From NCBI RefSeq assembly GCF_010731115.1, contig NZ_AP022616.1, positions 5,146,001 to 5,210,000 of the forward strand: a stretch of DNA of 64,000 nucleotides. Reading direction: 5' to 3'. Positions 26,414 through 36,302 of this stretch are shown here, in pieces (the first letter of the stretch is position 1; each line of letters opens with the position of its first letter). The position numbers and the translations under genes were made by a program. The stretch comes from Mycolicibacterium phocaicum (lineage in GTDB: Bacteria > Actinomycetota > Actinomycetes > Mycobacteriales > Mycobacteriaceae). Under the pieces are notes generated by a model. That model was not told the origin of the DNA. It searched no databases and worked only from the letters and a program-made list of their open reading frames with translations.

Positions 26414-27454
26414 ATGAGCGACGGTCCAAAATCCGACGATCGCGATCAAGAGCAGAGCAGTAATCCGTTGGACGCCATAGTCGATCCGCTCACCAAGTTG
26501 GGCATCGACACCGCGCGTGACATCGCGGCCGCCGTGCAATCGACCCGGGCCGCAGCCGGCGACCTGTTCAAGGTCGTCAACATTCTGAGCCGGCTGCCCG
26601 GACGCGAGACGCATCCGACACCGGCAGCGATCTCATCGCCGGCGGATGCTGCCGATGACAGCGACGATATTGACGATGGCGACGAAAGTGCCACTGCTGC
26701 AACCGCTGTGCTGCCCGTCGTGGCGCCGGACGCGTTGCCGGACGTGAACCCGGGAATCTTCGGCGGCCTGAAGCGCGTCGCCGTCACGCCGGTACGCCGA
26801 GTGATGGGTGGCTCCGGCGACGCCGTCAAGAAGAAGTCCGAACACCGCGACGGCGACAAGAAGGACGCGAAGCATGACAGCGACGCTGATCTGCGCCACT
26901 GGGGCGACGAGCTGATTGCCAAGTCGCAGAAGCCCACACGTAAACAATCACACCGGCATCCGGCATTCAGCCAGATTCTCAATGAGCTTGCGCCGGACGA
27001 AGTTCGGATGCTGCGCTTTCTGGCCGTCGCAGGCACTCAGCCGTCCATCGACATCCGGACGAAGACGATGTTCCAGGTCGGCTCCGAGCGGCTCGTCAGC
27101 GGCGTGAACATGATCGCCGACATGGCCGGATGCCGTTGGCCGGAGTCCGACCAACGTTATCTCGCGAACCTCAATCGCCTTGGCCTGGTGCGCTTTTCGT
27201 CTGAGCCAGTCGCGGACTACCGGCGTTATGCGCTGCTCGAGGTGCAACCGCGGGCGCTCGAGGTGACCGAGGTGATACCCAAGACGATCAGCGTGTACCG
27301 CAGCATCTATCTGTCGGATTTCGGCAAACAGTTCTGCGAAGTCTGCATCGACACCGACGGTTACAACGCCGGGGGCTGGGCCACCGATGAGCGCGGCGAC
27401 AAGATCATCGGGAAAGGCCCACCTGATCCCGCCGCGCACAAACCCAAGCACTGA
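26414..27454 (+). CDS. DUF4393 (Abi-alpha-like) protein
   Basis: 346 residues from ATG 26414 with ACGGAGGCG upstream. The N-terminal region is helical, then a low-complexity acidic stretch (about 75-100) and a basic stretch (KKKSEHRDGDKKDAKH) lead to a C-terminal domain of DUF4393/Abi-alpha character (LNELAPDEVRMLRFLAVAGTQP, LANLNRLGLVRFS, YLSDFGKQFCEVC). Abi-alpha was named for phage abortive-infection links in other bacteria; no function is established here. First gene of an apparent three-gene operon. Confidence 0.65.
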   Translation: MSDGPKSDDRDQEQSSNPLDAIVDPLTKLGIDTARDIAAAVQSTRAAAGDLFKVVNILSRLPGRETHPTPAAISSPADAADDSDDIDDGDESATAATAVLPVVAPDALPDVNPGIFGGLKRVAVTPVRRVMGGSGDAVKKKSEHRDGDKKDAKHDSDADLRHWGDELIAKSQKPTRKQSHRHPAFSQILNELAPDEVRMLRFLAVAGTQPSIDIRTKTMFQVGSERLVSGVNMIADMAGCRWPESDQRYLANLNRLGLVRFSSEPVADYRRYALLEVQPRALEVTEVIPKTISVYRSIYLSDFGKQFCEVCIDTDGYNAGGWATDERGDKIIGKGPPDPAAHKPKH

Positions 27455-27483
27455 TCCGACCCCGACAAGCCCAGGGATATGCC

Positions 27484-28905
27484 ATGACAACGCTCGCCGC
27501 CGGGCCCTTTCTTGATTGGGAGGAGCTCACCGGACAATCGAAATTCGTAGTCGACATCATCAGCGTGCCGATCTTCAGCGCGATTGCCGGCTTGATCACC
27601 AACTGGACCGGCGTCATCATGTTGTTCGCGCCCGTGCGGTTCACCGGCTTCTATGTGCCGGGCCTGAAACGGATATTTCCCTTTCTTCCCCGTAAGGTCC
27701 AGATTCTGCCCACCTTCGCGCCCAACGGAATTCTGGGTTTCCAGGGATTCATTCCGTGTCGCGCCGAGAAGATGGCCAGCCTCATCGTCGACACTTCCAT
27801 AGCCCGGATCGGCAAGATCTCGGACTTCTACGCACAACTCAATCCCGACAAACTCGCCAAAGCCATTGCAGTGGCGGCCAGACCGGACATCGGCCGACTG
27901 ACCACCGAGATCATCGAGGCCCGGCATCCGCAGATGTGGCGCTCGCTCCCACAGCCACTGAAAGACGAGGTGCTGCAGACCGTCGACGCCGAGTTACCGA
28001 CCATTTCCAAGCGCGCCTTCGCCAAGATCGGCGAGAACATCGACCAGTTGCTCAACGTCAAGCTGATGACCGTCAACTTCCTGCGCCGCAACCCAGAAGT
28101 GTTGCGGGACATCATCAAAGGCATGGCGGTGCCCGAACTGCGCTTCATGGTGCGCATCGGCGCACTGGGCTTTCCGTTCGGTGTGCTGCTCGCACTGTGG
28201 CTGTCGCTGATCTATTACTCCAGCGATGAGGCGCGCGAACACGCAGCGGCCCATGGCGGTTTCGCGATCCACCTACCGGGATTCCTCGACTCGATCCTGC
28301 ACTTCCTGCCGACCTGGCTGTGGGTGCTCGGCGGGGCCGCGGTGATCGGCATCATCGTCAACATCATCGCGATCAAGGTCGTGTTCGAGCCCGGCGAGCC
28401 GCAGCCCCGATACAAATATCTCTGGAAGCAAGGACTTTTCGCGAAGCGTCAGCACCAGGCCGCCCACGAACTCGCCACGATGTTGTCGCTGCAGGTCCTG
28501 ACCGTCAAGAACTTCGCGCACGAACTGCTCAACGGCGCCAGCGCGGAGAAGACCCGTGCGCTGATCCAGTCCGCGGTCGGCGAAGAGGCCGAACGCATCC
28601 TGGGCCCGTACCTCGTCGTCGCCCGCAAATCGTTCGGTGTCGTCGATGTCGAAGGGCTGCAACGCGGCGCCGGCGACAAGCTGGTCGATTTCGCCCCGAG
28701 CGTCCTCTACGACCCCGGATTCAACAAGACCCAGGCCAAGAAGATCGAGACGTTCGCGACCGAGAAGTTCCGGGCGCTGCCGCCCGACAAGTTCGGCGAG
28801 ATGCTGTACTCGGCCATCGAGCAGGACGCCTGGCTGCTGTACGCCCACGGTGGACTCCTGGGCATCCTCGTCGGCGCCGTCCACATCCTCGTGTTCGGAG
28901 CGTGA
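27484..28905 (+). CDS. DUF445-family membrane protein
   Basis: 473 residues. An N-terminal membrane segment is followed by the DUF445 hallmark ITNWTGVIMLFAPV, and FAPNGILGFQGFIPCRAEKMA. Amphipathic helices follow, then two membrane segments in the middle (GFPFGVLLALWLSLIYY, WLWVLGGAAVIGIIVNIIAIK). A second repeat of the DUF445 pattern, NIIAIKVVFEPGEPQPRYK, comes next, with a final C-terminal membrane helix. Function unknown; relatives are envelope-associated. It starts 29 bases after the DUF4393 gene and ends 5 bases before the universal stress protein gene. Confidence 0.8.
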   Translation: MTTLAAGPFLDWEELTGQSKFVVDIISVPIFSAIAGLITNWTGVIMLFAPVRFTGFYVPGLKRIFPFLPRKVQILPTFAPNGILGFQGFIPCRAEKMASLIVDTSIARIGKISDFYAQLNPDKLAKAIAVAARPDIGRLTTEIIEARHPQMWRSLPQPLKDEVLQTVDAELPTISKRAFAKIGENIDQLLNVKLMTVNFLRRNPEVLRDIIKGMAVPELRFMVRIGALGFPFGVLLALWLSLIYYSSDEAREHAAAHGGFAIHLPGFLDSILHFLPTWLWVLGGAAVIGIIVNIIAIKVVFEPGEPQPRYKYLWKQGLFAKRQHQAAHELATMLSLQVLTVKNFAHELLNGASAEKTRALIQSAVGEEAERILGPYLVVARKSFGVVDVEGLQRGAGDKLVDFAPSVLYDPGFNKTQAKKIETFATEKFRALPPDKFGEMLYSAIEQDAWLLYAHGGLLGILVGAVHILVFGA

Positions 28906-28910
28906 TCACC

Positions 28911-29693
28911 ATGACGTCCTACTCCCGAATCGTCGTCGGCACCGACGGATCCGACGAGGCGACCGACGCGGTCACCGTCGCCGGCGTGGTGGCCGCTGCC
29001 CTCGGTGCGCCGGTCACCGTCGTCACGGCGTGGAAACCCAGCGTCTCGGTTCCGGGCGGACGGGAACAGCCGTGGGCGGATCTGACGGCCGAGGGCGCCG
29101 ACGTCGACCTCACCGCGTTGGGCGTCATGGCAATCGACAAGGTTCCGGTGAAAGGCAGCGCGTTCGACGCCCTGGTCGACGCCGCGGCGCAGTCCGAGCG
29201 GCCACTGATCGTCGTCGGGGCGGCGGGGCTCGGTCACACCTCCAGCCGGTTCTGGGGGAGTACCTCGAACGAACTGTCGCACCACAGTCCCGTCGACGTG
29301 TTGTTCGTGCGCAAGCCGGTTTCGGCAGTACAGACGATCGCCCTGGCCACCGACGGCTCCGACACCTCGGTGCGCGCGGTCCAGGCCGGGTACGACCTGG
29401 CGGCCGCACTCGGGGCCCGGCCGATCCTGGTCACTGTGGCCGGCGACGCCGTCGCGGCCGAGGAGACGCTGAACGACGTCGAAACCCAGCTGGGAATCAC
29501 CGGCTCGCTCGAGAGGCTCGCGCTGGCCGGCGATCCGGCCGACGTGCTCGCAGCTGCCGAATACGACCTTCTCGTGATCGGGAACCGTGGCATGGCGGGC
29601 TTCGCCCGGGTCCTCGGGTCAACGGCCAACACCATCACTCATCGAGCGACCTCCAACCTGCTGCTGGTCAACACGTCACCGGCGGCTGATTAG
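28911..29693 (+). CDS. Universal stress protein, tandem UspA domains
   Basis: 260 residues with two UspA domains (about 5-135 and 142-255). Each starts with the strand motif (IVVGTDGSDEATDAV; IALATDGSDTSVRAV). The ATP-binding motif G-x2-G-x9-G-[ST] is intact in the second (GNRGMAGFARVLGST) and near-intact in the first (GAAGLGHTSSRFWGST). Mycobacterial tandem USPs respond to hypoxia and other stresses. Last gene before the CIRCE-controlled groES-groEL1 operon. Confidence 0.9.
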   Translation: MTSYSRIVVGTDGSDEATDAVTVAGVVAAALGAPVTVVTAWKPSVSVPGGREQPWADLTAEGADVDLTALGVMAIDKVPVKGSAFDALVDAAAQSERPLIVVGAAGLGHTSSRFWGSTSNELSHHSPVDVLFVRKPVSAVQTIALATDGSDTSVRAVQAGYDLAAALGARPILVTVAGDAVAAEETLNDVETQLGITGSLERLALAGDPADVLAAAEYDLLVIGNRGMAGFARVLGSTANTITHRATSNLLLVNTSPAAD

Positions 29694-29745
29694 CCTGCCG
29701 ATTCTGCTCTCAGCGAGTTCGCCTGAATCCGGCACTGCCCCACCC

Positions 29746-29779
29746 TTGAGCGCTAGCACTCGCGTGTATAGAGTGCTAG
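29746..29779 (+). promoter_or_regulatory. groESL promoter with CIRCE element (HrcA operator)
   Basis: CTAGCACTC (29753-29761) and GAGTGCTAG (29771-29779) form a perfect 9-9-9 CIRCE inverted repeat, the HrcA repressor site of heat-shock groESL operons. A TTGAGC (29746-29751) and TATAGA (29767-29772) flank and overlap it as plausible -35 and -10 boxes, although their spacing (15) is short. Repression by HrcA and release on heat shock follow from established biology. Confidence 0.88.
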
Positions 29780-29905
29780 GTGGCATGCGGCCAACCGCGC
29801 TCCGGCACCCGCGACGACGGTGTGTGGTCAGGACGCTTGCCGAACAACCTGGCATCCGGGGATTGGCCCTGGATCGACATACCAACCAAGTGGAGGGCTT
29901 CCATC

Positions 29906-30205
29906 GTGGCAGTCAACATCAAGCCACTCGAGGACAAGATCCTCGTTCAGGCCAACGAGGCCGAGACCACGACCGCTTCCGGTCTGGTCATCCCTGACAC
30001 CGCCAAGGAAAAGCCGCAGGAAGGCACCGTCGTCGCAGTTGGCCCCGGCCGCTGGGATGAGGACGGCGAGAAGCGGATCCCCCTGGACGTTGCCGAGGGC
30101 GACACCGTCATCTACAGCAAGTACGGCGGCACCGAGATCAAGTACAACGGCGAGGAGTACCTGATCCTCTCGGCCCGCGACGTGCTGGCTGTCGTCTCCA
30201 AGTAA
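29906..30205 (+). CDS. groES: Co-chaperonin GroES
   Basis: 99 residues from GTG 29906 with TGGAGGG upstream. It is almost identical in pattern to mycobacterial Gro[22 protein letters not shown] with the mobile loop [17 protein letters not shown], then [16 protein letters not shown]. It caps the GroEL ring and helps refold proteins. First gene of the groES-groEL1 operon, 85 bases ahead of groEL1. Confidence 0.97.
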
Positions 30206-30217
30206 GCATTCGTGTCC

Positions 30218-30260
30218 CGCCCCGGAAATCCCCGTGTCCGCACGGGCGGTTTTCGGGGCG
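30218..30260 (+). promoter_or_regulatory. Stem-loop between groES and groEL1
   Basis: CGCCCCG (30218-30224) pairs with CGGGGCG (30254-30260), and an inner CCCGTG pairs with CACGGG around TCCG. The bulged hairpin sits in the 84-base spacer of the operon. It may be a partial terminator or a processing/stability element that sets GroES above GroEL1. Confidence 0.5.
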
Positions 30261-30271
30261 GTATGCGTTAG

Positions 30272-31909
<1,638 letters not shown>

Positions 31910-31921
31910 GTAGTTCCAACG

Positions 31922-31955
31922 AACCACCCCCGGTCCTGATGGGCCGGGGGTGGTT
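31922..31955. terminator. Bidirectional terminator of groEL1 and the convergent esterase gene
   Basis: A 12-bp perfect stem (AACCACCCCCGG with CCGGGGGTGGTT) encloses a 10-base loop and runs into TT on the plus strand. It lies between the groEL1 stop (31909) and the esterase stop (31961, minus). Its core and loop nearly repeat the hairpin at 33284-33321. Confidence 0.85.
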
Positions 31956-31960
31956 TCGTC

Positions 31961-33271
31961 TTACCCGAAAACGAGGTGTCGCTGCCCGAGCGCCGCGATG
32001 CCGTCATGCGCGAAACCTGCCCACAGGGAACGCATCTGGCGCCCGAGGTCTTCGTCGACGGTGCGTGGCTCGGGACCGAGCATCGGCGCGTCACGCCACG
32101 AGCCAACCGCACCCAGGAGCAGCGGGAGCTCGATGCAATGGCATGCGCCCAGCGGTGCTCGCGGTGGTGCCCAGTCGATGCGGAAGGTCGCCGACCGTCC
32201 ACCCAGTCGTTCCCAGGTGCGGGCGAGATCGATTGCCGGCCTGCCGAATACGCTGCGGGTCAGGTTGCGCCCGATCGCCGCGGTGAGCACTGCGCCGAGC
32301 GGTCCGAGCCGCTGCACGCGGGCGCCGCGCGGATCCATGGACACAAAGGGCCGGCCGTCGTCGCGCGTGTAGCCGACCAGGATCTCGACTCGCTTTGCCG
32401 CGTCGGCGAGCTGCGACTCGAAGTGTTCGGCGGAAACCATCGGTGCGTAACCGAGAATCGGTGCGAAGGCCATCATGCCGAGCCGTCCAAACGGCTGGGC
32501 AGCGGCCAGCGCAGCAAGCTGTGCCGCGAGCAGTTGGTCGATGTCGGCCTCCACGGCCGGCACGCCCTTCAACGACGCCAGCGCCGCGGTGCGCATCGCG
32601 GCGGCCATCGAGGAGCGCTCGCGCGGCAGGCCCAGCGGAGCGCTCTGCAGGATGGCCCGGGTGAACAGGCCCGTTGTCTCCGGGCACAACATCAGCGACA
32701 GCACGGAATCGCCGCCGGCGGACTGGCCGAACACCGTGACCCGGCCTGGATCGCCGCCGAACGCCGCGATGTTGTCGCGGACCCACTGCAGCGCGCAGAT
32801 CTGGTCACGCAGCCCGAGGTTCTGCGTCTCCGGGTCATGGATGTTCAGGTACCCGAAGATGCCGAGCCGGTAGGTGACGGTGACCACGACGACCCGTCGT
32901 TCGGCCGCCAGCGTCTGCGCGTCGTACTTCGGGGATTCGCCACCACCCGACACGTAGGCCCCGCCGTGAAACCACACCATCACCGGTAGTCCTTCGGCAT
33001 CCGCGGGTGCCGTGACGCTGAGCACCTGGCACTGCTCACTCTTCGTGAGGCCGTCGACGACGGCACCGGTGACGGACTGCAGACGCGATGGCAATTGAGG
33101 GCACGCGGGGCCGCGCTCGGTGGCGTCGATCTCTTCCAGGCCGACCGCGACCGGCTCCGGGGCGGCGAACCGGTCGGCGCGGGCATAGGGAATGCCGCGG
33201 GCGACGACCACGCCGTCGTCGTCGATCGCCCGCAGGGTGGTGCCGCCGATGTCGATGCTCTTGGCCGCCAT
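31961..33271 (-). CDS. Type-B carboxylesterase/lipase family protein
   Basis: 436 residues from ATG 33271; the longer frame from 33322 would start inside a hairpin and is rejected. Family motifs: GIPYARADRFAAPEP, VMVWFHGGAYVSGGG (oxyanion), RDQICALQWVRDNIAAFGGDP, and the nucleophile in FGQSAGGDSV. The chain is somewhat shorter than the usual 500 residues. The preferred ester cannot be inferred. It stands alone between two related hairpins. Confidence 0.85.
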   Translation of the reverse strand: MAAKSIDIGGTTLRAIDDDGVVVARGIPYARADRFAAPEPVAVGLEEIDATERGPACPQLPSRLQSVTGAVVDGLTKSEQCQVLSVTAPADAEGLPVMVWFHGGAYVSGGGESPKYDAQTLAAERRVVVVTVTYRLGIFGYLNIHDPETQNLGLRDQICALQWVRDNIAAFGGDPGRVTVFGQSAGGDSVLSLMLCPETTGLFTRAILQSAPLGLPRERSSMAAAMRTAALASLKGVPAVEADIDQLLAAQLAALAAAQPFGRLGMMAFAPILGYAPMVSAEHFESQLADAAKRVEILVGYTRDDGRPFVSMDPRGARVQRLGPLGAVLTAAIGRNLTRSVFGRPAIDLARTWERLGGRSATFRIDWAPPRAPLGACHCIELPLLLGAVGSWRDAPMLGPEPRTVDEDLGRQMRSLWAGFAHDGIAALGQRHLVFG

Positions 33272-33283
33272 CGGATCACAATA

Positions 33284-33321
33284 TGAAGGACCCCCGGTCC
33301 TTGTGGGCCGGGGGTCCTTCA
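33284..33321. terminator. Hairpin between the small secreted peptide gene and the esterase gene
   Basis: A 14-bp perfect stem (33284-33297 with 33308-33321) encloses a 10-base loop. It lies 9 bases after the stop of the minus-strand 56-residue peptide gene and 12 bases before the esterase start, so it probably ends the peptide transcript. Core and loop match the terminator at 31922-31955 except for two loop bases. Confidence 0.75.
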
Positions 33322-33330
33322 TCGGGGCGA

Positions 33331-33501
33331 TCAGAACGCTTGGTCGTAGAACCCGTTGCTGGTGTTGGAGTTGTCGTGGTTGTCGACGCTGTAGTGGGGA
33401 CCGATCGGGGTTCCGGTGGTGGCCTGCGCGGGGACGGCCAGACCCAGGACGGCGGCGGTCATGCTCGATGCGATCAGAGTGGCAAAGCCGAACTTCTTCA
33501 T
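33331..33501 (-). CDS. Small secreted peptide, 56 residues
   Basis: Minus-strand ATG 33499-33501 is preceded by AAAAAGGGG at a good distance. The product begins with a classical signal peptide (KKFGFATLIASSMTAAVLGLA, cleavage near AQA) and leaves a mature peptide of about 30 residues with Tyr/Asn/Asp/His (GPHYSVDNHDNSNTSN) ending in FYDQAF. No Cys. Function unknown. A strong hairpin follows the stop, so it is probably a monocistronic gene. Confidence 0.75.
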   Translation of the reverse strand: MKKFGFATLIASSMTAAVLGLAVPAQATTGTPIGPHYSVDNHDNSNTSNGFYDQAF

Positions 33502-33666
33502 TTTGAACCCCTTTTTCGGTTGTTGTGGTGCTCTGATCGTTGAAACCAGTTGTGCGGCAGTAGCATTCCGATCGGCAGGATTTGATGCACGGTTGGCAGG
33601 ATTAACTCTTTGGCGAAATCTTGTCGATTCCCCGCCTCGGCCTGACGCGGGCGCGATGCTTGGGCG

Positions 33667-33949
33667 ATGACCGAGACGATGCCATCGCTCTATCGACGGC
33701 TGGGCGGCTACGACGTGATCGCGGCGATCATCGACGACATGTTCGCCCTGCGAGCTGACCGGCGGGCCGTGCCATTACATCGGGCGTGACATGAAGACCT
33801 CACATGCAGGACTGGCGATCTCGGGGGCCGAATGGGACGCCAACATGAAGCATGCCGACGCCGTGCTGATCGAGAACGGTGTGGCCGACGCCGAAAGAGC
33901 CGAATTCCTGGCACTTTTCGAGCGATACCGCGGCGACATCGTCGAATAG
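33667..33949 (+). pseudogene. Truncated (2/2) haemoglobin gene with internal deletion
   Basis: The first codons (SLYRRLGGYDVIAAIIDDMF) match the N-terminus of a truncated haemoglobin. After about 33740 the frame changes and reads CELTGGPCHYIGRDMKTSHAGL to VADAERAEFLALFERYRGDIVE and TAG 33947-33949, the C-terminal half including the region of the proximal His (TSHAGL). About 30-40 residues that normally lie between are missing, together with the frame. A working haem protein is unlikely. Internal deletion, not only a base error, is needed to explain it. Confidence 0.7.
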
Positions 33950-34051
33950 CAAGGTCGCCGACGGCCGGTCGATGGAGGGCGCGGACGCAGTGTCGTGCTG
34001 AGGGCGTCCTTGAGGCGTATATACGGTTAGCGCTGCTCTCAGGCCGACATT

Positions 34052-35449
34052 GTGATCGGGCTCGAGCGGAACTCGAGTACACCAGACCCGCGTCTCCGCT
34101 ATTTTCGCCCTGTGGGTGCGCAAACGGTGCGGTGCTGGGTGCAGCAGCGGCATGCCCAACTCCACATGCGCAAGTGGATGCTGGAGTTCGACGACGCCGA
34201 CTCCGAGCGCGAATTCCGGGCGCACGACGACGCCAACGGGCTGCGGGCGGCGACCTTCGCGCAAGTGGTCGGCATCCTGTTCACCGTCGTATACGCGGCC
34301 GTGGACTTCCTGGTCCTGCGCGGGTTCGTCCCCGGCGCGCTGATCGTCCGCGCGGTCACCATCGGTATCTTCCTCCTGGGCATCGTGGCGATCCGCCGCA
34401 TTCGGACGCTCCAGGACCGTCTGCAGGTCGCCGCTGTCGTGCAGCTGACGGTGATCCAGGTGCTGCTCGTACCGGTGCTCGCTCGCGTCGGCGATTTCCC
34501 GACCCAGTACCTGATGACGTCGGCCACCGTCACGCTGCTGGGCGCCGTCGGTCTACTGAGGTTGCGCATGCACGCCGCGCTGGCCAACACCGTGGTGTTC
34601 GTCGCGGTGTGCCTGGAACTGCCGACTGCCCGGGGCAGCCTGGACGAGCTCGGCACGATGGTGCCCCAAATCGGGGGACTGTCCGCGATCAGCGTGCTGA
34701 TCGCGTATGCGCTGGAGCGGCTGCGACGTATCGACTTCCTTCGGCAGCGTGAAGTCGAACAGGAGCGGGCCCGGACGGAGGAAATCCTCTACAACGTGCT
34801 GCCGGCACCGATCGCGGACCGGCTGCGTGACGGCGCGCTGACCATCGCCGACTCGGCGGACAGCGTCAGCGTGTTGTTCTCCGACATCGTCGGCTTCACC
34901 CCGGTGTCCGAGACGTTGACGCCAGAGGCGCTCGTACAGCTGCTGGACGAGATGTTCCGCGCTTTCGACGAGCTCTGCGATCGGCGCGGCATCGAGAAGA
35001 TCAAGACCCTCGGTGACGCCTACATGGCTGTCGCGGGCCTGCCCAACCCCGATGACGACCATGCGGCATCGATGGCCGAACTGGCGCTCGACATGCAACG
35101 CACCGTAGGCCGCCTGGCATCGAGCTGGCCGAGTCCGATCTCGATGCGGATCGGCATCTCGTCGGGCCCGGTGGTCGCGGGCGTGATCGGTCAGCGCAAG
35201 TTCATCTACGACCTGTGGGGCGACACCGTGAACACGGCCAGCCGCATGGAATCCAGTGGCCGCCCGCACCGCATCCAGGTATCCGAGTCCACGCACACGC
35301 TGCTCGAGCACCGCTATGAGTTCAGCGATCCGCAGGTGGTCGACGTCAAGGGCAAGGGGCCGATGACGACGTACTTCCTCGAGGGCGCCCTACTTGACCG
35401 AGATGCCGCCGTCGACCGGCAGCGTGATTCCAGTGATGTATCGACCTGA
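34052..35449 (+). CDS. Class III adenylate cyclase with six-helix membrane domain
   Basis: 465 residues in the longest frame; ATG 34166 (MRKWMLEFDDADS) is a likely alternative start. Six hydrophobic segments span about 70-235, as in Rv1625c. A signalling helix (REVEQERARTEEILYNVLP) leads to the cyclase domain from about 270: metal Asp in VLFSDIVGFT and second Asp in IKTLGDAYM, adenine-selecting Lys in EKIKTLGD and Asp in YDLWGD, transition-state Asn/Arg in NTASRMES. All residues expected for ATP use are present. It probably works as a homodimer, making cAMP. Its last 60 bases overlap the convergent SDR gene. Confidence 0.9.
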   Translation: MIGLERNSSTPDPRLRYFRPVGAQTVRCWVQQRHAQLHMRKWMLEFDDADSEREFRAHDDANGLRAATFAQVVGILFTVVYAAVDFLVLRGFVPGALIVRAVTIGIFLLGIVAIRRIRTLQDRLQVAAVVQLTVIQVLLVPVLARVGDFPTQYLMTSATVTLLGAVGLLRLRMHAALANTVVFVAVCLELPTARGSLDELGTMVPQIGGLSAISVLIAYALERLRRIDFLRQREVEQERARTEEILYNVLPAPIADRLRDGALTIADSADSVSVLFSDIVGFTPVSETLTPEALVQLLDEMFRAFDELCDRRGIEKIKTLGDAYMAVAGLPNPDDDHAASMAELALDMQRTVGRLASSWPSPISMRIGISSGPVVAGVIGQRKFIYDLWGDTVNTASRMESSGRPHRIQVSESTHTLLEHRYEFSDPQVVDVKGKGPMTTYFLEGALLDRDAAVDRQRDSSDVST

Positions 35450-36223
35450 TCGTCCGCAGAGGTAGACCATCGCCTCGCTGACATCGGAGGGGTCGATCAG
35501 CTCGACCGGCAAGGGTGCCTGCAGCCCCGTGACGTCCTCGGGGTGCTCGGCGACCAGTTCGGCGAACCCCTCGTTGAGGATCATCGGCGTGGCCACGCCC
35601 GTCGGATGGACGGTATTGACCCGAATATTCTTCTCCGCCAAAGACGTTGCGTAATAACGCATCAGGCCGACGACACCGTGCTTGCCTGCATGGTAGCCCG
35701 CCATGCCGCGGCTCTGGCTGGTGAGCGTCGGGCACAGGCTGTTCAGTCCGGCGGTCGAGCTGGTGATCACGATGGCACCGCCTTCGTCCTGGCTCAGTAG
35801 GTACGGCAGCGCGGCCTCGATGGTGTAGTAAACGCCGTTGAGCAGCACGGCGACGGAATCGTCGAAGGCAGCCATCTCGTGCCGTTGTTCCCCGAAGCCC
35901 GGGAGGATGCCCGCGTTCGCGAGCACGAAGTCGAGCCGGCCGAGCTCGGCAACACCGTCGGCCACAATGGCTTTCAGTCTTTCGAAGTCACGGACGTCAC
36001 CCGTTTCCGCGACGATCCGGCGACCGGTCTTCTCGACCAGGTTGACGGTCTCGTCGAGGTCTTCGCGGGTCGACATCGGATAACCGACGCTCGCAATCTG
36101 ATCGCACAGGTCGACGGCGATGATGTCGGCGCCTTCCTCGGCGAAACGCACGGCATGCGAACGGCCCTGGCCACGCGCGGCGCCGGTGATGAATGCGACT
36201 TTGCCTTCGAATTGACCTGCCAT
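35390..36223 (-). CDS. Short-chain dehydrogenase, mycofactocin-coupled SDR type
   Basis: 277 residues. The NAD motif TGAARGQGRSHAV at about residues 14-26, the VDLCDQI and NAGIL segments, and the catalytic Ser-Tyr-Lys in ITSSTAG and YHAGKHG are intact, ending in LPVDGGISVK. The RGQGRSHA signature and the long insert after the cofactor Asp are typical of the mycofactocin-dependent SDRs of actinobacteria, which hold their nicotinamide tightly. Substrate unknown, probably an alcohol or steroid. Its 3' end overlaps the cyclase gene by 60 bases. Confidence 0.88.
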   Translation of the reverse strand: MAGQFEGKVAFITGAARGQGRSHAVRFAEEGADIIAVDLCDQIASVGYPMSTREDLDETVNLVEKTGRRIVAETGDVRDFERLKAIVADGVAELGRLDFVLANAGILPGFGEQRHEMAAFDDSVAVLLNGVYYTIEAALPYLLSQDEGGAIVITSSTAGLNSLCPTLTSQSRGMAGYHAGKHGVVGLMRYYATSLAEKNIRVNTVHPTGVATPMILNEGFAELVAEHPEDVTGLQAPLPVELIDPSDVSEAMVYLCGRSGRYITGITLPVDGGISVK

Positions 36224-36302
36224 GAGGATCTCCGTCCGCCGGTGAATCGAGTATCGCGCCGCGGCCTCCCGCGTGGTCGAAAATCGGTGTTAACGTCCGA
36301 CG

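Noticed and set aside
33272..33322. Upstream extension of the esterase to ATG 33322
   Set aside because: The extra codons lie in the perfect hairpin at 33284-33321 and show no protein character; ATG 33271 fits better.
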